A DNA stretch of 64,000 nucleotides from Lysinibacillus_B sp050613145. Its GTDB lineage: Bacteria; Bacillota; Bacilli; Bacillales_A; Planococcaceae. The notes under the pieces are model-generated. The model was not told the DNA's origin and ran no database searches. It worked only from the letters and a program-made list of their open reading frames with translations. Shown piece by piece: positions 47,937 through 56,519 of this stretch. Numbering within the stretch: the stretch's first letter is position 1; every line of letters starts with the position of its first letter. Both the position numbers and the translations under genes were made by a program. Where the stretch lies: NCBI RefSeq assembly GCF_050613145.1, contig NZ_CP192507.1:3782001-3846000 (forward strand), given 5' to 3'.

Positions 47937-50111
47937 TTAATCATTTTGCGCAGCTGGTGGTAGCATTGTTAGGGAAATTCGGCCTTTTTTCACTTCAACG
48001 CCTTCTACCCATACGGTCACGATATCACCTAACGAAACAATATCAAGCGGATGTTTCACGCGCTGTTTTCTCATTTTCGAAATGTGAACAAGTCCATCTT
48101 GTTTCACACCAATATCAACGAATGCTCCAAAGTCCACTACATTCCGTACTGTCCCTTGTAGTTCCATACCGACTTGTAAATCCTCCATTTGTAGTACATC
48201 TGTTTTTAGTAATGGTTGCGGGAAGGCATCTCGTGGATCACGGGACGGTTTCATTAACGTGTCAACGATGTCTTGAATAGTTACTTCACCAACCCCTAGT
48301 TGCTCACTTAAACGGGCAAGCGATAACGTAGCAATGGCCTCTTCTGCCTTTTTAGAGCCGACATCCTTTTTCGTCACACCGGCAATTTGTAAAATTTGCT
48401 CTGCTAATTGATAGCTTTCAGGGTGAATCCCTGTTGCATCAAGTGGATTTTTTGCTTCTGGTATACGTAAAAAACCAATCGCCTGCTCATATGTTTTGGC
48501 ACCAAGGCGCGGAATTTTCTTCAATTGTGCACGAGACGTAAACTTCCCACCTTCTGCACGTGCATTGACGATATTTTCGGCTACTGTTTTTGATAACCCT
48601 GAAATGTATTGTAATAGGGAAGCAGATGCTGTATTCACATCCACACCCACTTGGTTGACAGCCGTTTCAACAATAAATGCTAACGATTCTGCTAATTGCT
48701 TTTGTGAAACGTCATGCTGATACTGGCCTACACCGACCGCTTTCGGATCGATTTTCACTAGCTCAGAAAGCGGATCTTGTAAACGGCGCGCAATCGACAC
48801 CGCACTCCGTTGCTCTACTTGTAAATCCGGAAACTCTGCCCGGGCAACATCTGAAGCGGAGTACACAGAAGCACCTGCTTCATTGACGATCACGTATGCA
48901 ATATCACCTTCTACCTCTTTTAATGTATCCGCTATAAACTGCTCTGTTTCTCTAGAAGCAGTGCCATTGCCAATCGCAATCATTGTAATCGGATACTTTT
49001 TCAATAACGCTTTGACCGTTTCTTTCGACTTTGCAACATCAGGTTTTGGTGGGTGTGGATATATTGCTGTTACCTCCAGCATTTTCCCTGTTTCATCGAT
49101 AACAGCTAATTTACAACCTGTGCGGTAAGCCGGGTCAACGCCGAGTACCATGTTGCCACGAATGGGCGGTTGTAATAAAAGATTCCGTAAATTTTCCGAG
49201 AAAATATGAATGGCTTGTGCTTCCGCCTTTTCTGTTAATTCGGCACGAATTTCACGTTCAATCGACGGCTCAATTAATCGCTTATAGCTATCGGCAATCG
49301 CTTCCTTTACTTGTGCCACTGCATCACCCATGAATTTTTGGGGAATCCACTTATGCTCCATCGCTTGTATCGCACGCTCTACTGGTACCGCAACGGATAC
49401 ACGTAAAATGTCCTCTTTTTCACCACGGTTAATCGCTAAAATACGATGTGGTACGATACGACTGACTGGCTCTTCGTATTCATAGTACATTTCGAATACT
49501 TGCTTTTCGTCTTTTTCTGCATTCTTTCCAACGGTTACAACTTTTCCTTCACGACGAGAGAGCTTGCGTAACTGTTCACGAATGGATGCATCATCGGCAA
49601 AGCGTTCTGCTAAAATATCTCGCGCACCTGCTAAAGCAGCTTCCGCTGATTCGACGCCTTTCTCAGCATCCATATACTTAGCAGCAATCTGTTCTATCGT
49701 GCCTTTAGGGAACTTCATTAACGCATCGGCCAGTGGTTCCAGTCCACGCTCTTTGGCAATCGTCGCTTTTGTACGACGCTTTTGTTTGTACGGACGATAT
49801 AAATCTTCCACACGTTGCAAAACTGTTGCCGTTTGAATAGCAACCGATAGTTCTTCTGTTAGCTTCCCTTGCTCATCAATTAACCGTAATACTTCTTCCT
49901 TCCGTTGTTCAAGCTGTTGTATGTAATGGTAGCGGTCTTCAATCGCTTTAATTTGCACCTCATCAAGAGAACCCGTCGCTTCTTTACGATAGCGCGCGAT
50001 AAACGGTACAGTATTGCCGTCTTCCAGTAGCTTAATAACAGCTTCCGCCTGATGCGGTTTTACATTCGCATCTGTTGCAATGAGCTGCAACATTTTCTTT
50101 TGTTCCATCAT
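47937..50111 (-). CDS. tex: Tex-family RNA-binding transcription accessory protein
   Basis: 724 residues from the ATG at 50111 (AAAGG upstream; an ATG at 50126 is less well placed). Domains: N-terminal helical Tex domain (about 1-190), YqgF-like RNase H fold (VLGVDPAYRTGCKLAVID near 325), helix-hairpin-helix pair (SLLQYISGLSKTVAENIV near 500), and a C-terminal S1 domain (GTVRNVVDFGAFVDIGVKQD near 655). Binds nucleic acid and affects transcription; the B. subtilis homologue is ydcI. Directly follows ndoA here, with no sigB operon between. Confidence 0.95.
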   Translation of the reverse strand: MMEQKKMLQLIATDANVKPHQAEAVIKLLEDGNTVPFIARYRKEATGSLDEVQIKAIEDRYHYIQQLEQRKEEVLRLIDEQGKLTEELSVAIQTATVLQRVEDLYRPYKQKRRTKATIAKERGLEPLADALMKFPKGTIEQIAAKYMDAEKGVESAEAALAGARDILAERFADDASIREQLRKLSRREGKVVTVGKNAEKDEKQVFEMYYEYEEPVSRIVPHRILAINRGEKEDILRVSVAVPVERAIQAMEHKWIPQKFMGDAVAQVKEAIADSYKRLIEPSIEREIRAELTEKAEAQAIHIFSENLRNLLLQPPIRGNMVLGVDPAYRTGCKLAVIDETGKMLEVTAIYPHPPKPDVAKSKETVKALLKKYPITMIAIGNGTASRETEQFIADTLKEVEGDIAYVIVNEAGASVYSASDVARAEFPDLQVEQRSAVSIARRLQDPLSELVKIDPKAVGVGQYQHDVSQKQLAESLAFIVETAVNQVGVDVNTASASLLQYISGLSKTVAENIVNARAEGGKFTSRAQLKKIPRLGAKTYEQAIGFLRIPEAKNPLDATGIHPESYQLAEQILQIAGVTKKDVGSKKAEEAIATLSLARLSEQLGVGEVTIQDIVDTLMKPSRDPRDAFPQPLLKTDVLQMEDLQVGMELQGTVRNVVDFGAFVDIGVKQDGLVHISKMRKQRVKHPLDIVSLGDIVTVWVEGVEVKKGRISLTMLPPAAQND

Positions 50112-50228
50112 TCCACTACCTTTCATTTTTCATGACTTCATTTTACCATCACCACTAAAAAAGAACCTACTATTCACTCGTCGTAGGTTCTATCATGTCA
50201 TTTATATACCTCTCTATATTAAAACAAA

Positions 50229-50267
50229 AAAGAGCGACGAAACATTGCGCTGTTTCGATGCTCTTTA
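50229..50267 (-). terminator. Terminator of the ndoAI-ndoA unit
   Basis: AAAGAGCgaCGAAAC/GTTTCGatGCTCTTT with T-rich sequence on the minus strand, 11 bases past ndoA. Confidence 0.85.
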
Positions 50268-50277
50268 CTTTTATGTA

Positions 50278-50628
50278 TTAAAATTTTACTAGCCCTAAGC
50301 TAATCGCTAATGCAATATCTACTTTCTCCATGAGCGCTTCATCTAACTGCGTAATCCGGTCTGTTAACCGCGATTTATCGATTGTACGCAATTGTTCAAG
50401 CAAAATTACCGAGTCGCGCTCGAAACCATACTTTTTCGCATCAATTTCCACATGCGTAGGTAATTTTGCTTTTTGAATTTGCGCAGTAATTGCAGCGATG
50501 ATAACCGTCGGGCTAAATCGATTTCCGATATCGTTTTGAATAATTAAGACAGGTCTTGTACCACCTTGTTCAGAACCTACAACAGGTGAAAGATCTGCAA
50601 AAAAAACGTCCCCACGTTTTACAATCAA
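50278..50628 (-). CDS. ndoA: mRNA interferase toxin NdoA (MazF/EndoA)
   Basis: 116 residues, the same length as B. subtilis EndoA. Conserved RGDVFFADLSPVVGSEQGGT near the start with the catalytic Arg, RPVLIIQND, and a Thr/Ser in PTVIIAAITAQ. Cuts RNA at UACAU-like sites (family knowledge). Four bases after the antitoxin stop, so coupled. Well conserved, unlike its partner. Confidence 0.96.
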   Translation of the reverse strand: MIVKRGDVFFADLSPVVGSEQGGTRPVLIIQNDIGNRFSPTVIIAAITAQIQKAKLPTHVEIDAKKYGFERDSVILLEQLRTIDKSRLTDRITQLDEALMEKVDIALAISLGLVKF

Positions 50629-50632
50629 ATTG

Positions 50633-50917
50633 TCATCCCCCGCTAACGAGACGCTCTACCATATGCTCTGCCTCATACTCTGCATGTAGACATTCCCTAC
50701 AAATTGCCAGATTGATGTGTGACATTTCCACATAGCCCTTCATTAAAGCTTCCCGTATATGATTTGGTTGTGTATGCTTCGAAAAATTTTCAGTCGACAT
50801 GTACGTGACCTCATTTTCGCTAAAATAAATCAATTCAAACATATGTTTGAATTCTGTAAAAAAATCATTCGTTTGTTTTACCATTAAATCTTGCGTTTCC
50901 AATTTTTTCGCGTACAC
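50633..50917 (-). CDS. ndoAI: Antitoxin NdoAI (EndoAI), divergent N-terminus
   Basis: 94 residues from a GTG at 50917, eight bases after GGAGG (B. subtilis EndoAI is 93). The C-terminal toxin-binding part is well kept (REALMKGYVEMSHINLAI, then HAEYEAEHMVERLVSGG). The N-terminal ribbon-helix-helix part begins as expected (KKLETQDLMVK) but the middle (FFTEFKHMFELIYFSENEVT) is unlike the usual NGNRSELI pattern. Neutralises NdoA; DNA-binding and autoregulation may be weakened. Lies downstream of alr as in B. subtilis. Confidence 0.88.
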   Translation of the reverse strand: MYAKKLETQDLMVKQTNDFFTEFKHMFELIYFSENEVTYMSTENFSKHTQPNHIREALMKGYVEMSHINLAICRECLHAEYEAEHMVERLVSGG

Positions 50918-51065
50918 AGAAAGCACCTCCACCCAAAACCATACGTACACTTCTACATTACAAGTTCATTTTAACATCGAACATTGGCAATGAAAAGACA
51001 AGAATACAAAAAATCTGACAATCCTTGTAATTAGCCGCGCGGTTTCTAGTAGAATTTCGTGCTTT

Positions 51066-52190
51066 TTATTTGTTATTATACATCCTTGGAACGCGTGAAG
51101 TGATGATACATGGCACTTCGTAGTTAATTGTGTCGCATTTTGTCGCCCACTCATCAATTGAAATAAAATCGTTTTCTTGTGCACCTAACAATGTTACTCG
51201 TTCTCCAACATTATATGCACGTGGTAATAAAATCATACATTGATCCATGCAAATTCTCCCGACAATTGGACAACGCTCTCCTCTGACAAGAACGGTTTGT
51301 CCGCCTAATTTGCGAATCATCCCATCTGCATAACCGATTGGTAGCGTACCAATAAAGCAATCTTCTGTTGCCGTGTACGTTGCACCATAGCCAACCAATT
51401 GCCCTGCTTTTAATTGCTTCACATGGACAAGCTCTGTTTCTAATGAAAGCGCTTGATGAATCGGAAACGGTAAGATATGCGCAACATAACCAGATGGCGC
51501 CAAACCGTATAACGAAATACCGTAACGAACCGCATCAAACTGTAGCGTTGTGTCTTTAATTAAAGCCGTCGCCGTATTCGCTGCATGTACAAGTCTCGGT
51601 TTAACTGGCAATGCCGCAATGAGCTCCTTAAACAGACTCACTTGGTGATCGAAGTATTGTGTCTCTTCCTCATCAGCTGTTGCAAAATGCGTAAAAACAC
51701 CATCCACTACAACATGCGGTGTTGCTTGGATTTCCTCATATAACTCAAGTAACTGCGCTTTCGATGTGACACCAATTCGGCCCATTCCTGAATCCACTTT
51801 CATATGTAGTAGCAGAGGCTTGGAAAGTTCTGGTGCTACTTTTAATTGCTTGACCCATTCCGGTGAAAATACCGTTAGCATAATACGCTGTTCACTTGCG
51901 TACGGTGCAAACGATACGGGTGTTGCACCTAGCACTAAAATATCCGTTTCCGGAAAATGGTTGCGTATGTGTACTGCTTCGTCGGGTGTTGCAACTGCTA
52001 AAATGGTTGCCCCTGCTTGTAATGCCGCACGTGCGACTTCTACATCTCCGTGTCCGTAAGCATTCGCTTTGACGACAGCAATAATTTGTACATGATCTTG
52101 CAAGTGACGACGCAAATTTTGTACATTGTCACGAATTGCTTGTAAATCAATAATCGCCTTTGTCGGACGGTAATAGTGTGTCTGTTCCAT
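51066..52190 (-). CDS. alr: Alanine racemase
   Basis: 374 residues from the ATG at 52190 (AGAGGG ten bases upstream; an ATG at 52214 is further away). PLP-binding Lys in IAVVKANAYGHGDVEVA near residue 33, the catalytic Tyr in LVGYGATYTA near 260, RYGISLYG near 215, and substrate/PLP residues in GRICMDQCMI. Interconverts L- and D-alanine for cell wall precursors; feeds Ddl and MurF at the right end of the window. Gene order ydcC-alr-ndoAI-ndoA as in B. subtilis. Confidence 0.97.
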   Translation of the reverse strand: MEQTHYYRPTKAIIDLQAIRDNVQNLRRHLQDHVQIIAVVKANAYGHGDVEVARAALQAGATILAVATPDEAVHIRNHFPETDILVLGATPVSFAPYASEQRIMLTVFSPEWVKQLKVAPELSKPLLLHMKVDSGMGRIGVTSKAQLLELYEEIQATPHVVVDGVFTHFATADEEETQYFDHQVSLFKELIAALPVKPRLVHAANTATALIKDTTLQFDAVRYGISLYGLAPSGYVAHILPFPIHQALSLETELVHVKQLKAGQLVGYGATYTATEDCFIGTLPIGYADGMIRKLGGQTVLVRGERCPIVGRICMDQCMILLPRAYNVGERVTLLGAQENDFISIDEWATKCDTINYEVPCIITSRVPRMYNNK

Positions 52191-52269
52191 TTGTCTTATA
52201 CCCTCTTTTGTCATTTATCAACTAGATTTTATATTGTTGTACGTCTATTTCCGCCCAACAAAGTACTTG

Positions 52270-53271
52270 CTATTTTACATTTCCTACTGTCATGGAAGCT
52301 GCTACTTCCATCATCTCTTCTCTTGTCAGTTTCGTTGAGGCAAGGAAGAATGATACGCCGTCCTTTTCCCAACTAATAGATGTATCTGTAATCGCCCCAA
52401 TTGTAAATCCTAAATCCGCTAAATCACCTGGTGCAAATACAGGCAAGACCGAGTTCCCTGATGCTGCTGGCTGTTGCATTAATGTATAGGCCTTCTCACC
52501 TTCAAACGTCAAAACAACACGCTCTACTCCATCTTCTTGAATGACTGTCTCATCCGCAAGCTTCGTATTTTCCCACTGAACAGATGGATAATGCGTTTGG
52601 AGCTCTTTATCTTCTATATCGGCAGCCGCTACCTCATTTTCCTCATTTTCTGAGAATTTTTCAACTGCATACTCTTCTTTTTTATGCGCAACGGATAAAT
52701 CAATTTCTTTGAAATCAATCATGATTTTTTCCTCTTTGCTGTCATCCATAATGACAACGGATTTTGGTAGCATCGTTTTCTTATCAACAATAATTTTTTG
52801 TAGCGGTAGACCTGTTTTCTCTGCATTGCGTGTCGCTGTTTCAAAGATGTACTCGCCGTCTTTCTCTGTCATGACCGCTTCCTTGTCCTCAGCAATGTCT
52901 TGTGCAAGCGCACCAATGAGGTAGGCTTGGCTATTTTGCTTCGGCCACTCGCTTTGGAATTTATACGTTTTCCGTAGTGCTGGTGTCACAACAAAGACGC
53001 CTTCTTCATTCCGCACAATCATTTGCGTGACATTGTCATTCTGTTCCGTTACCGTCACACGATAAAAATCAGGCTTTGTATGCCACACATTGACATCATA
53101 TGTGCGCGGCTCCCCTCCTGTTTTCATTTCCATTGTCGCCGTAAGCTCGTACCCTTTTCCGTCGCCCCATTCTTCACCTAATTTCCCAACAACCTTCTCC
53201 TGTGATGAACCTCCACATGCCACTAACAAGAAACTCATTATAACTAGTACACTAATAAGACGAAATCGCAA
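52270..53271 (-). CDS. ydcC: YdcC-family (LolA-like) sporulation-linked lipoprotein
   Basis: 333 residues from a TTG at 53271 with GGTGGAG upstream. Lipobox FLLVAC places the Cys near residue 19. The mature domain is a LolA/DUF4367-like half-barrel (YDVNVWHTKPDFYRVTV, then MIVRNEEGVFVVTP), ending with a second small domain. In B. subtilis ydcC is expressed in the sporulating cell; the molecular role is not established. 79 bases upstream of alr on the same strand. Confidence 0.88.
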   Translation of the reverse strand: MRFRLISVLVIMSFLLVACGGSSQEKVVGKLGEEWGDGKGYELTATMEMKTGGEPRTYDVNVWHTKPDFYRVTVTEQNDNVTQMIVRNEEGVFVVTPALRKTYKFQSEWPKQNSQAYLIGALAQDIAEDKEAVMTEKDGEYIFETATRNAEKTGLPLQKIIVDKKTMLPKSVVIMDDSKEEKIMIDFKEIDLSVAHKKEEYAVEKFSENEENEVAAADIEDKELQTHYPSVQWENTKLADETVIQEDGVERVVLTFEGEKAYTLMQQPAASGNSVLPVFAPGDLADLGFTIGAITDTSISWEKDGVSFFLASTKLTREEMMEVAASMTVGNVK

Positions 53272-53333
53272 CGCTCCACCCTTTCTCCATGTTCCTTACC
53301 GTAATTGTATGGCGTGTTTTAGCATTTTATGTA

Positions 53334-53687
53334 CTATTTCATCAAGACAACTTGGGCAGCCGCTACTTGTTTTGTATGTGTAATGCTAATAAAACCATTA
53401 ACAAGTACGCCGTCAAAATAAAGAACAGGCTTGCCTACCTCATCTTTTAAAATTTCAATTTGATGCAATTCACAGCCTTTTCCAATGCCTGTCCCTTTTG
53501 CTTTAGAATAGGCTTCTTTTGCTGCAAAACGCCCCGCTAAAAATTCAATTCGCCGTGACTTCGAAAGTGTGTCGAAAATGGCACGTTCTTTTTCAGTTAA
53601 AATACGTTCTGCAAACTTGTATGACCGCATAAGGGCCTTTTCTATTCTCTCTAGTTCTACTAAATCAAGTCCAATTCCTACAATCAT
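53334..53687 (-). CDS. acpS: Holo-ACP synthase AcpS
   Basis: 117 residues. N-terminal GIGLDLVELERIE with the Mg-binding Asp, and RFAAKEAYSKAKGTGIG near 53 with the Glu and Lys. Transfers phosphopantetheine to fatty-acid ACP. A trimeric cytosolic enzyme. First of acpS-ydcC-alr. Distinct from the Sfp-type transferase at 16.3 kb. Confidence 0.97.
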   Translation of the reverse strand: MIVGIGLDLVELERIEKALMRSYKFAERILTEKERAIFDTLSKSRRIEFLAGRFAAKEAYSKAKGTGIGKGCELHQIEILKDEVGKPVLYFDGVLVNGFISITHTKQVAAAQVVLMK

Positions 53688-53753
53688 TTAGTACCTCATC
53701 CTTTCAATCTACTTACCAACCCATGTATAATACTATTAAATCGAGGTGGAATC

Positions 53754-54362
53754 ATGTTTATACGTAACGAAAATTTCAAACAGTACATTCATAGTTACCC
53801 TGTCGTCTCTACACTGCTAACGATTAATTTAGCGATTTACATTTTGACATTAATCCCAAAGTTAGGCGATGAAGTTTTTTACTTTGGCATGAGTATCAAT
53901 GGTGCAATCATACAAGGTGAGTGGTGGCGCATTATTACAGCAATGTTTTTACACGGCGGCTTTATGCATGTTTTATTTAATATGTTCTCTTTATTTTTAT
54001 TTGGTCCAGAATTAGAGAAAATGGCAGGGAAAACACGCTTCCTAGCAATTTACTTTTTATCTGGTATCGGCGGGGGCTTAGCGACAGTATTAACACAAGA
54101 CGCTATCTATAAAACAGTGGGGGCTAGTGGCGCGCTTTTCGGTATTTTCGGCGCATTTGGTGCTATTTTATACCGCTATCGTCATGCAATGCCTCAGCTT
54201 AGACAAATTATGTTACCCCTTATCGTCATTAGTGTCATTTTAACATTCTTACAATCTAACGTGAATGCTGCGAGTCATATTGGCGGCTTAGCAACTGGCT
54301 TCGTACTCGGTTTATTTTTCTTTAAACGAAAACCGACTGTCGTATGGCGCAATCACGCATAA
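53754..54362 (+). CDS. Rhomboid-family intramembrane serine protease (YdcA-like)
   Basis: 202 residues, six membrane helices. Catalytic Ser in GASGALFGIFG near residue 125, His in NAASHIGGLATGF near 172, and the loop motif GEWWRIITAMFLHGG near 55. Cleaves membrane-spanning segments; the substrate is unknown. Reads divergently from acpS with GAGGTGG before the ATG, and shares a two-way terminator with ydbT. Confidence 0.93.
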   Translation: MFIRNENFKQYIHSYPVVSTLLTINLAIYILTLIPKLGDEVFYFGMSINGAIIQGEWWRIITAMFLHGGFMHVLFNMFSLFLFGPELEKMAGKTRFLAIYFLSGIGGGLATVLTQDAIYKTVGASGALFGIFGAFGAILYRYRHAMPQLRQIMLPLIVISVILTFLQSNVNAASHIGGLATGFVLGLFFFKRKPTVVWRNHA

Positions 54363-54397
54363 AAAAACTTCCGAGATTACTCTTCGGAAGTTTTTTT
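54361..54397. terminator. Bidirectional terminator between rhomboid gene and ydbT
   Basis: AAAAAAACTTCCGA/TCGGAAGTTTTTTT, a perfect stem with T-runs on both strands. Confidence 0.92.
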
Positions 54398-55861
54398 GTA
54401 TTCATACCAGTGCATTAAAGCCTCAATATCTCGCTGTTCCATATGATAGGCATTTGCCTTCGCACCCGTCATCCCTGACATAACGACTACTTGCCCTGTC
54501 GCTACTTGCTTGCGTTTTTGGAAATAGCTTTGCCTTTGCTCCGTCACTTGAATGCGGCTCTTCTCTACGCAGAAGGTGACTCGACTAATTTGACGATAGA
54601 TGATTGTTAGCTGTGAGCCATGCACCTGAAAACGAGCGGTTTTATGCTGCCATATCCCTAATAGTATAACCGGAATGACGAGTAACAACGATAATAACCC
54701 ATAAGGATAAAATACATAAGACGGTACAATCATTAAAGGTATTAACCATAGGAAATCGATGCGATAGAAAAATGGGCGTGCACGTCGTGGCGGGCGAATC
54801 ATCTGCTGTTCCTCTAGTTGGAACTGAAATTGCGGGAACAAGGCAGCAAGTGGTTCCATCGCCTGTTTTTTCGAAATAAGTGGGAACAACACGATTTTTT
54901 TATCTTTCCCTTCTGCAAAGCCCCCACCGGCACTTTCTACTTGCACCGTTGCAAGACCGAATGGCTGACGAAGTGGATTTTCAACAATTTTAATCGCCTG
55001 TACACGATTCAGCGGAATCGTAATCCGCTTCTTTTCAAGCAAACCGCGCGTAATGACAAGCCGGTCGTTTTCTTCTGTTACCGTAAAATCAAAATAATTT
55101 AAAAGCGTAAGCGCAACAGATATAATCCATGCACCTAATACCCCGATAAAAATAAGCCCGATGATGAGTGCAATGCTGTACTTCACAAGATGTGAAAATT
55201 CATCATAAATCCATTCAAACGGGATATATTCCGCAAATTGCGAAATCACAGCGAATACCCCAAATATTACGACACCAATCCCACTAGAGGTTGTCGCTAA
55301 TACAATTAAATCTTTGGGCGACATTTTATGAATGACACGCCCTTGTGGTTGGATCATCCCATCCGTTACTTCCGTTTCTACACGTCCGCGCATTTTTGCC
55401 TTATTCATTTCCTGTTCGATCTGATCAGCTGCTGCACGTGTAATGGCTGTGAGCTGTGCTTCTGGCTTCCCATCTTTACTGCCTGCTGTTTCAACTAATA
55501 CTTGCACAAGTCCAAATATCCGGTGAAAAATACCTTCTTTATAATTTAAGCTTTGAATACGATCAAACGGAATATAGCGCTTCTTTTTGACAAATAATCC
55601 GTATTCCACACGCAGCTCACTATCTTCAAACCAATAGCGGAATGTCCACCATTTTAATATCCCTGATACAAACGTAAAAATAAGCGCTACTACTAAAATA
55701 AAGAGCGGAATCATTTGGCTAAAAAATCTTTCATCCCGGAAATTCAACGTAAAATTAAAACCATTGGCTACAAAAATAATAACAATCGGTATTGCCATAT
55801 CCTTTAACGCTTTGACACAGTTAATCAGGGCAGAAACAGGATGTAGTTTTAATTTAAACAT
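54377..55861 (-). CDS. ydbT: Membrane protein YdbT (bacterial PH domains)
   Basis: 494 residues (B. subtilis YdbT 493). About six membrane helices alternate with three bPH_2 domains: EYGLFVKKKRYIPFDRIQSL near 85, TRGLLEKKRITIPLNRVQAI near 280, and a third near 420. Overlaps ydbS by eight bases. Known role from B. subtilis: resistance to amyloliquecidin/rhamnosyl peptides has been proposed; the mechanism is uncertain. Likely forms a complex with YdbS. Confidence 0.9.
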   Translation of the reverse strand: MFKLKLHPVSALINCVKALKDMAIPIVIIFVANGFNFTLNFRDERFFSQMIPLFILVVALIFTFVSGILKWWTFRYWFEDSELRVEYGLFVKKKRYIPFDRIQSLNYKEGIFHRIFGLVQVLVETAGSKDGKPEAQLTAITRAAADQIEQEMNKAKMRGRVETEVTDGMIQPQGRVIHKMSPKDLIVLATTSSGIGVVIFGVFAVISQFAEYIPFEWIYDEFSHLVKYSIALIIGLIFIGVLGAWIISVALTLLNYFDFTVTEENDRLVITRGLLEKKRITIPLNRVQAIKIVENPLRQPFGLATVQVESAGGGFAEGKDKKIVLFPLISKKQAMEPLAALFPQFQFQLEEQQMIRPPRRARPFFYRIDFLWLIPLMIVPSYVFYPYGLLSLLLVIPVILLGIWQHKTARFQVHGSQLTIIYRQISRVTFCVEKSRIQVTEQRQSYFQKRKQVATGQVVVMSGMTGAKANAYHMEQRDIEALMHWYEYKKTSEE

Positions 55862-56333
55862 CTTCTTCCGCCACCCTTGCTAATTCTGAAATGCGCGCGC
55901 GCAGTGCATCTGCTTCATGCGTTTCCAAAAACGGAATGGTATGCGTCGTTGCTGCAGATGAAATGGAAATATTCGATAAACGATACCGTTTTAAAATCGG
56001 TCCTTGTTCTGTGTCCACATGTTGTACACGTACCATCGGGATTAACGTCCGCGTCACGACGAATAAACCACTTTGAATTTCGATTTCCTGTTCACGTACC
56101 TCGTAGCGCCAAATATTATAGCGAATGTTAGGGAAAATCCAAATGAACAAAATAATAGCAAGTATAACAATCCCCCAAGCAATCGGGTAAATATAAAGGG
56201 GCCATTCAAATGTATACGTTAAAAATGTTGCAACACCCGCAAGTATTGCGAGCAATAGCGTTTGGAATAGTCCGTAAATACGCCAGACCGTTACCCCTCT
56301 TTGGGGGATTTTATATTTCGGTTGCTCCCTCAT
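55854..56333 (-). CDS. ydbS: Membrane protein YdbS (bacterial PH domain)
   Basis: 159 residues from the ATG at 56333 (GAGGTGGG upstream), the same length as B. subtilis YdbS. Two membrane helices at about 20-65 and one bPH_2 domain (IQSGLFVVTRTLIPMVRVQH). Pairs with YdbT. Arg-rich N-terminus. Confidence 0.9.
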   Translation of the reverse strand: MREQPKYKIPQRGVTVWRIYGLFQTLLLAILAGVATFLTYTFEWPLYIYPIAWGIVILAIILFIWIFPNIRYNIWRYEVREQEIEIQSGLFVVTRTLIPMVRVQHVDTEQGPILKRYRLSNISISSAATTHTIPFLETHEADALRARISELARVAEEDV

Positions 56334-56485
56334 CTTTCCCACCTCTTTCTTCTTTGTATTTTATACGATTGAACGCTGGATTTGTTTCATTTCTAAAAAT
56401 AAGGGCATTAACCCAAATATATACTTAACTTATATGCCCTAATGCAGAATGGCTAGCTAGTGATTAATATAAGTAGCCAGAAAAA

Positions 56486-56509
56486 AACCGTCCCTCGAAA
56501 GGAACGGTT
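56486..56509 (-). terminator. Terminator of cshA
   Basis: AACCGTcCC/GGaACGGTT with T7 on the minus strand, just after the stop. Confidence 0.8.
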
Positions 56510-56519
56510 CATATCAATA

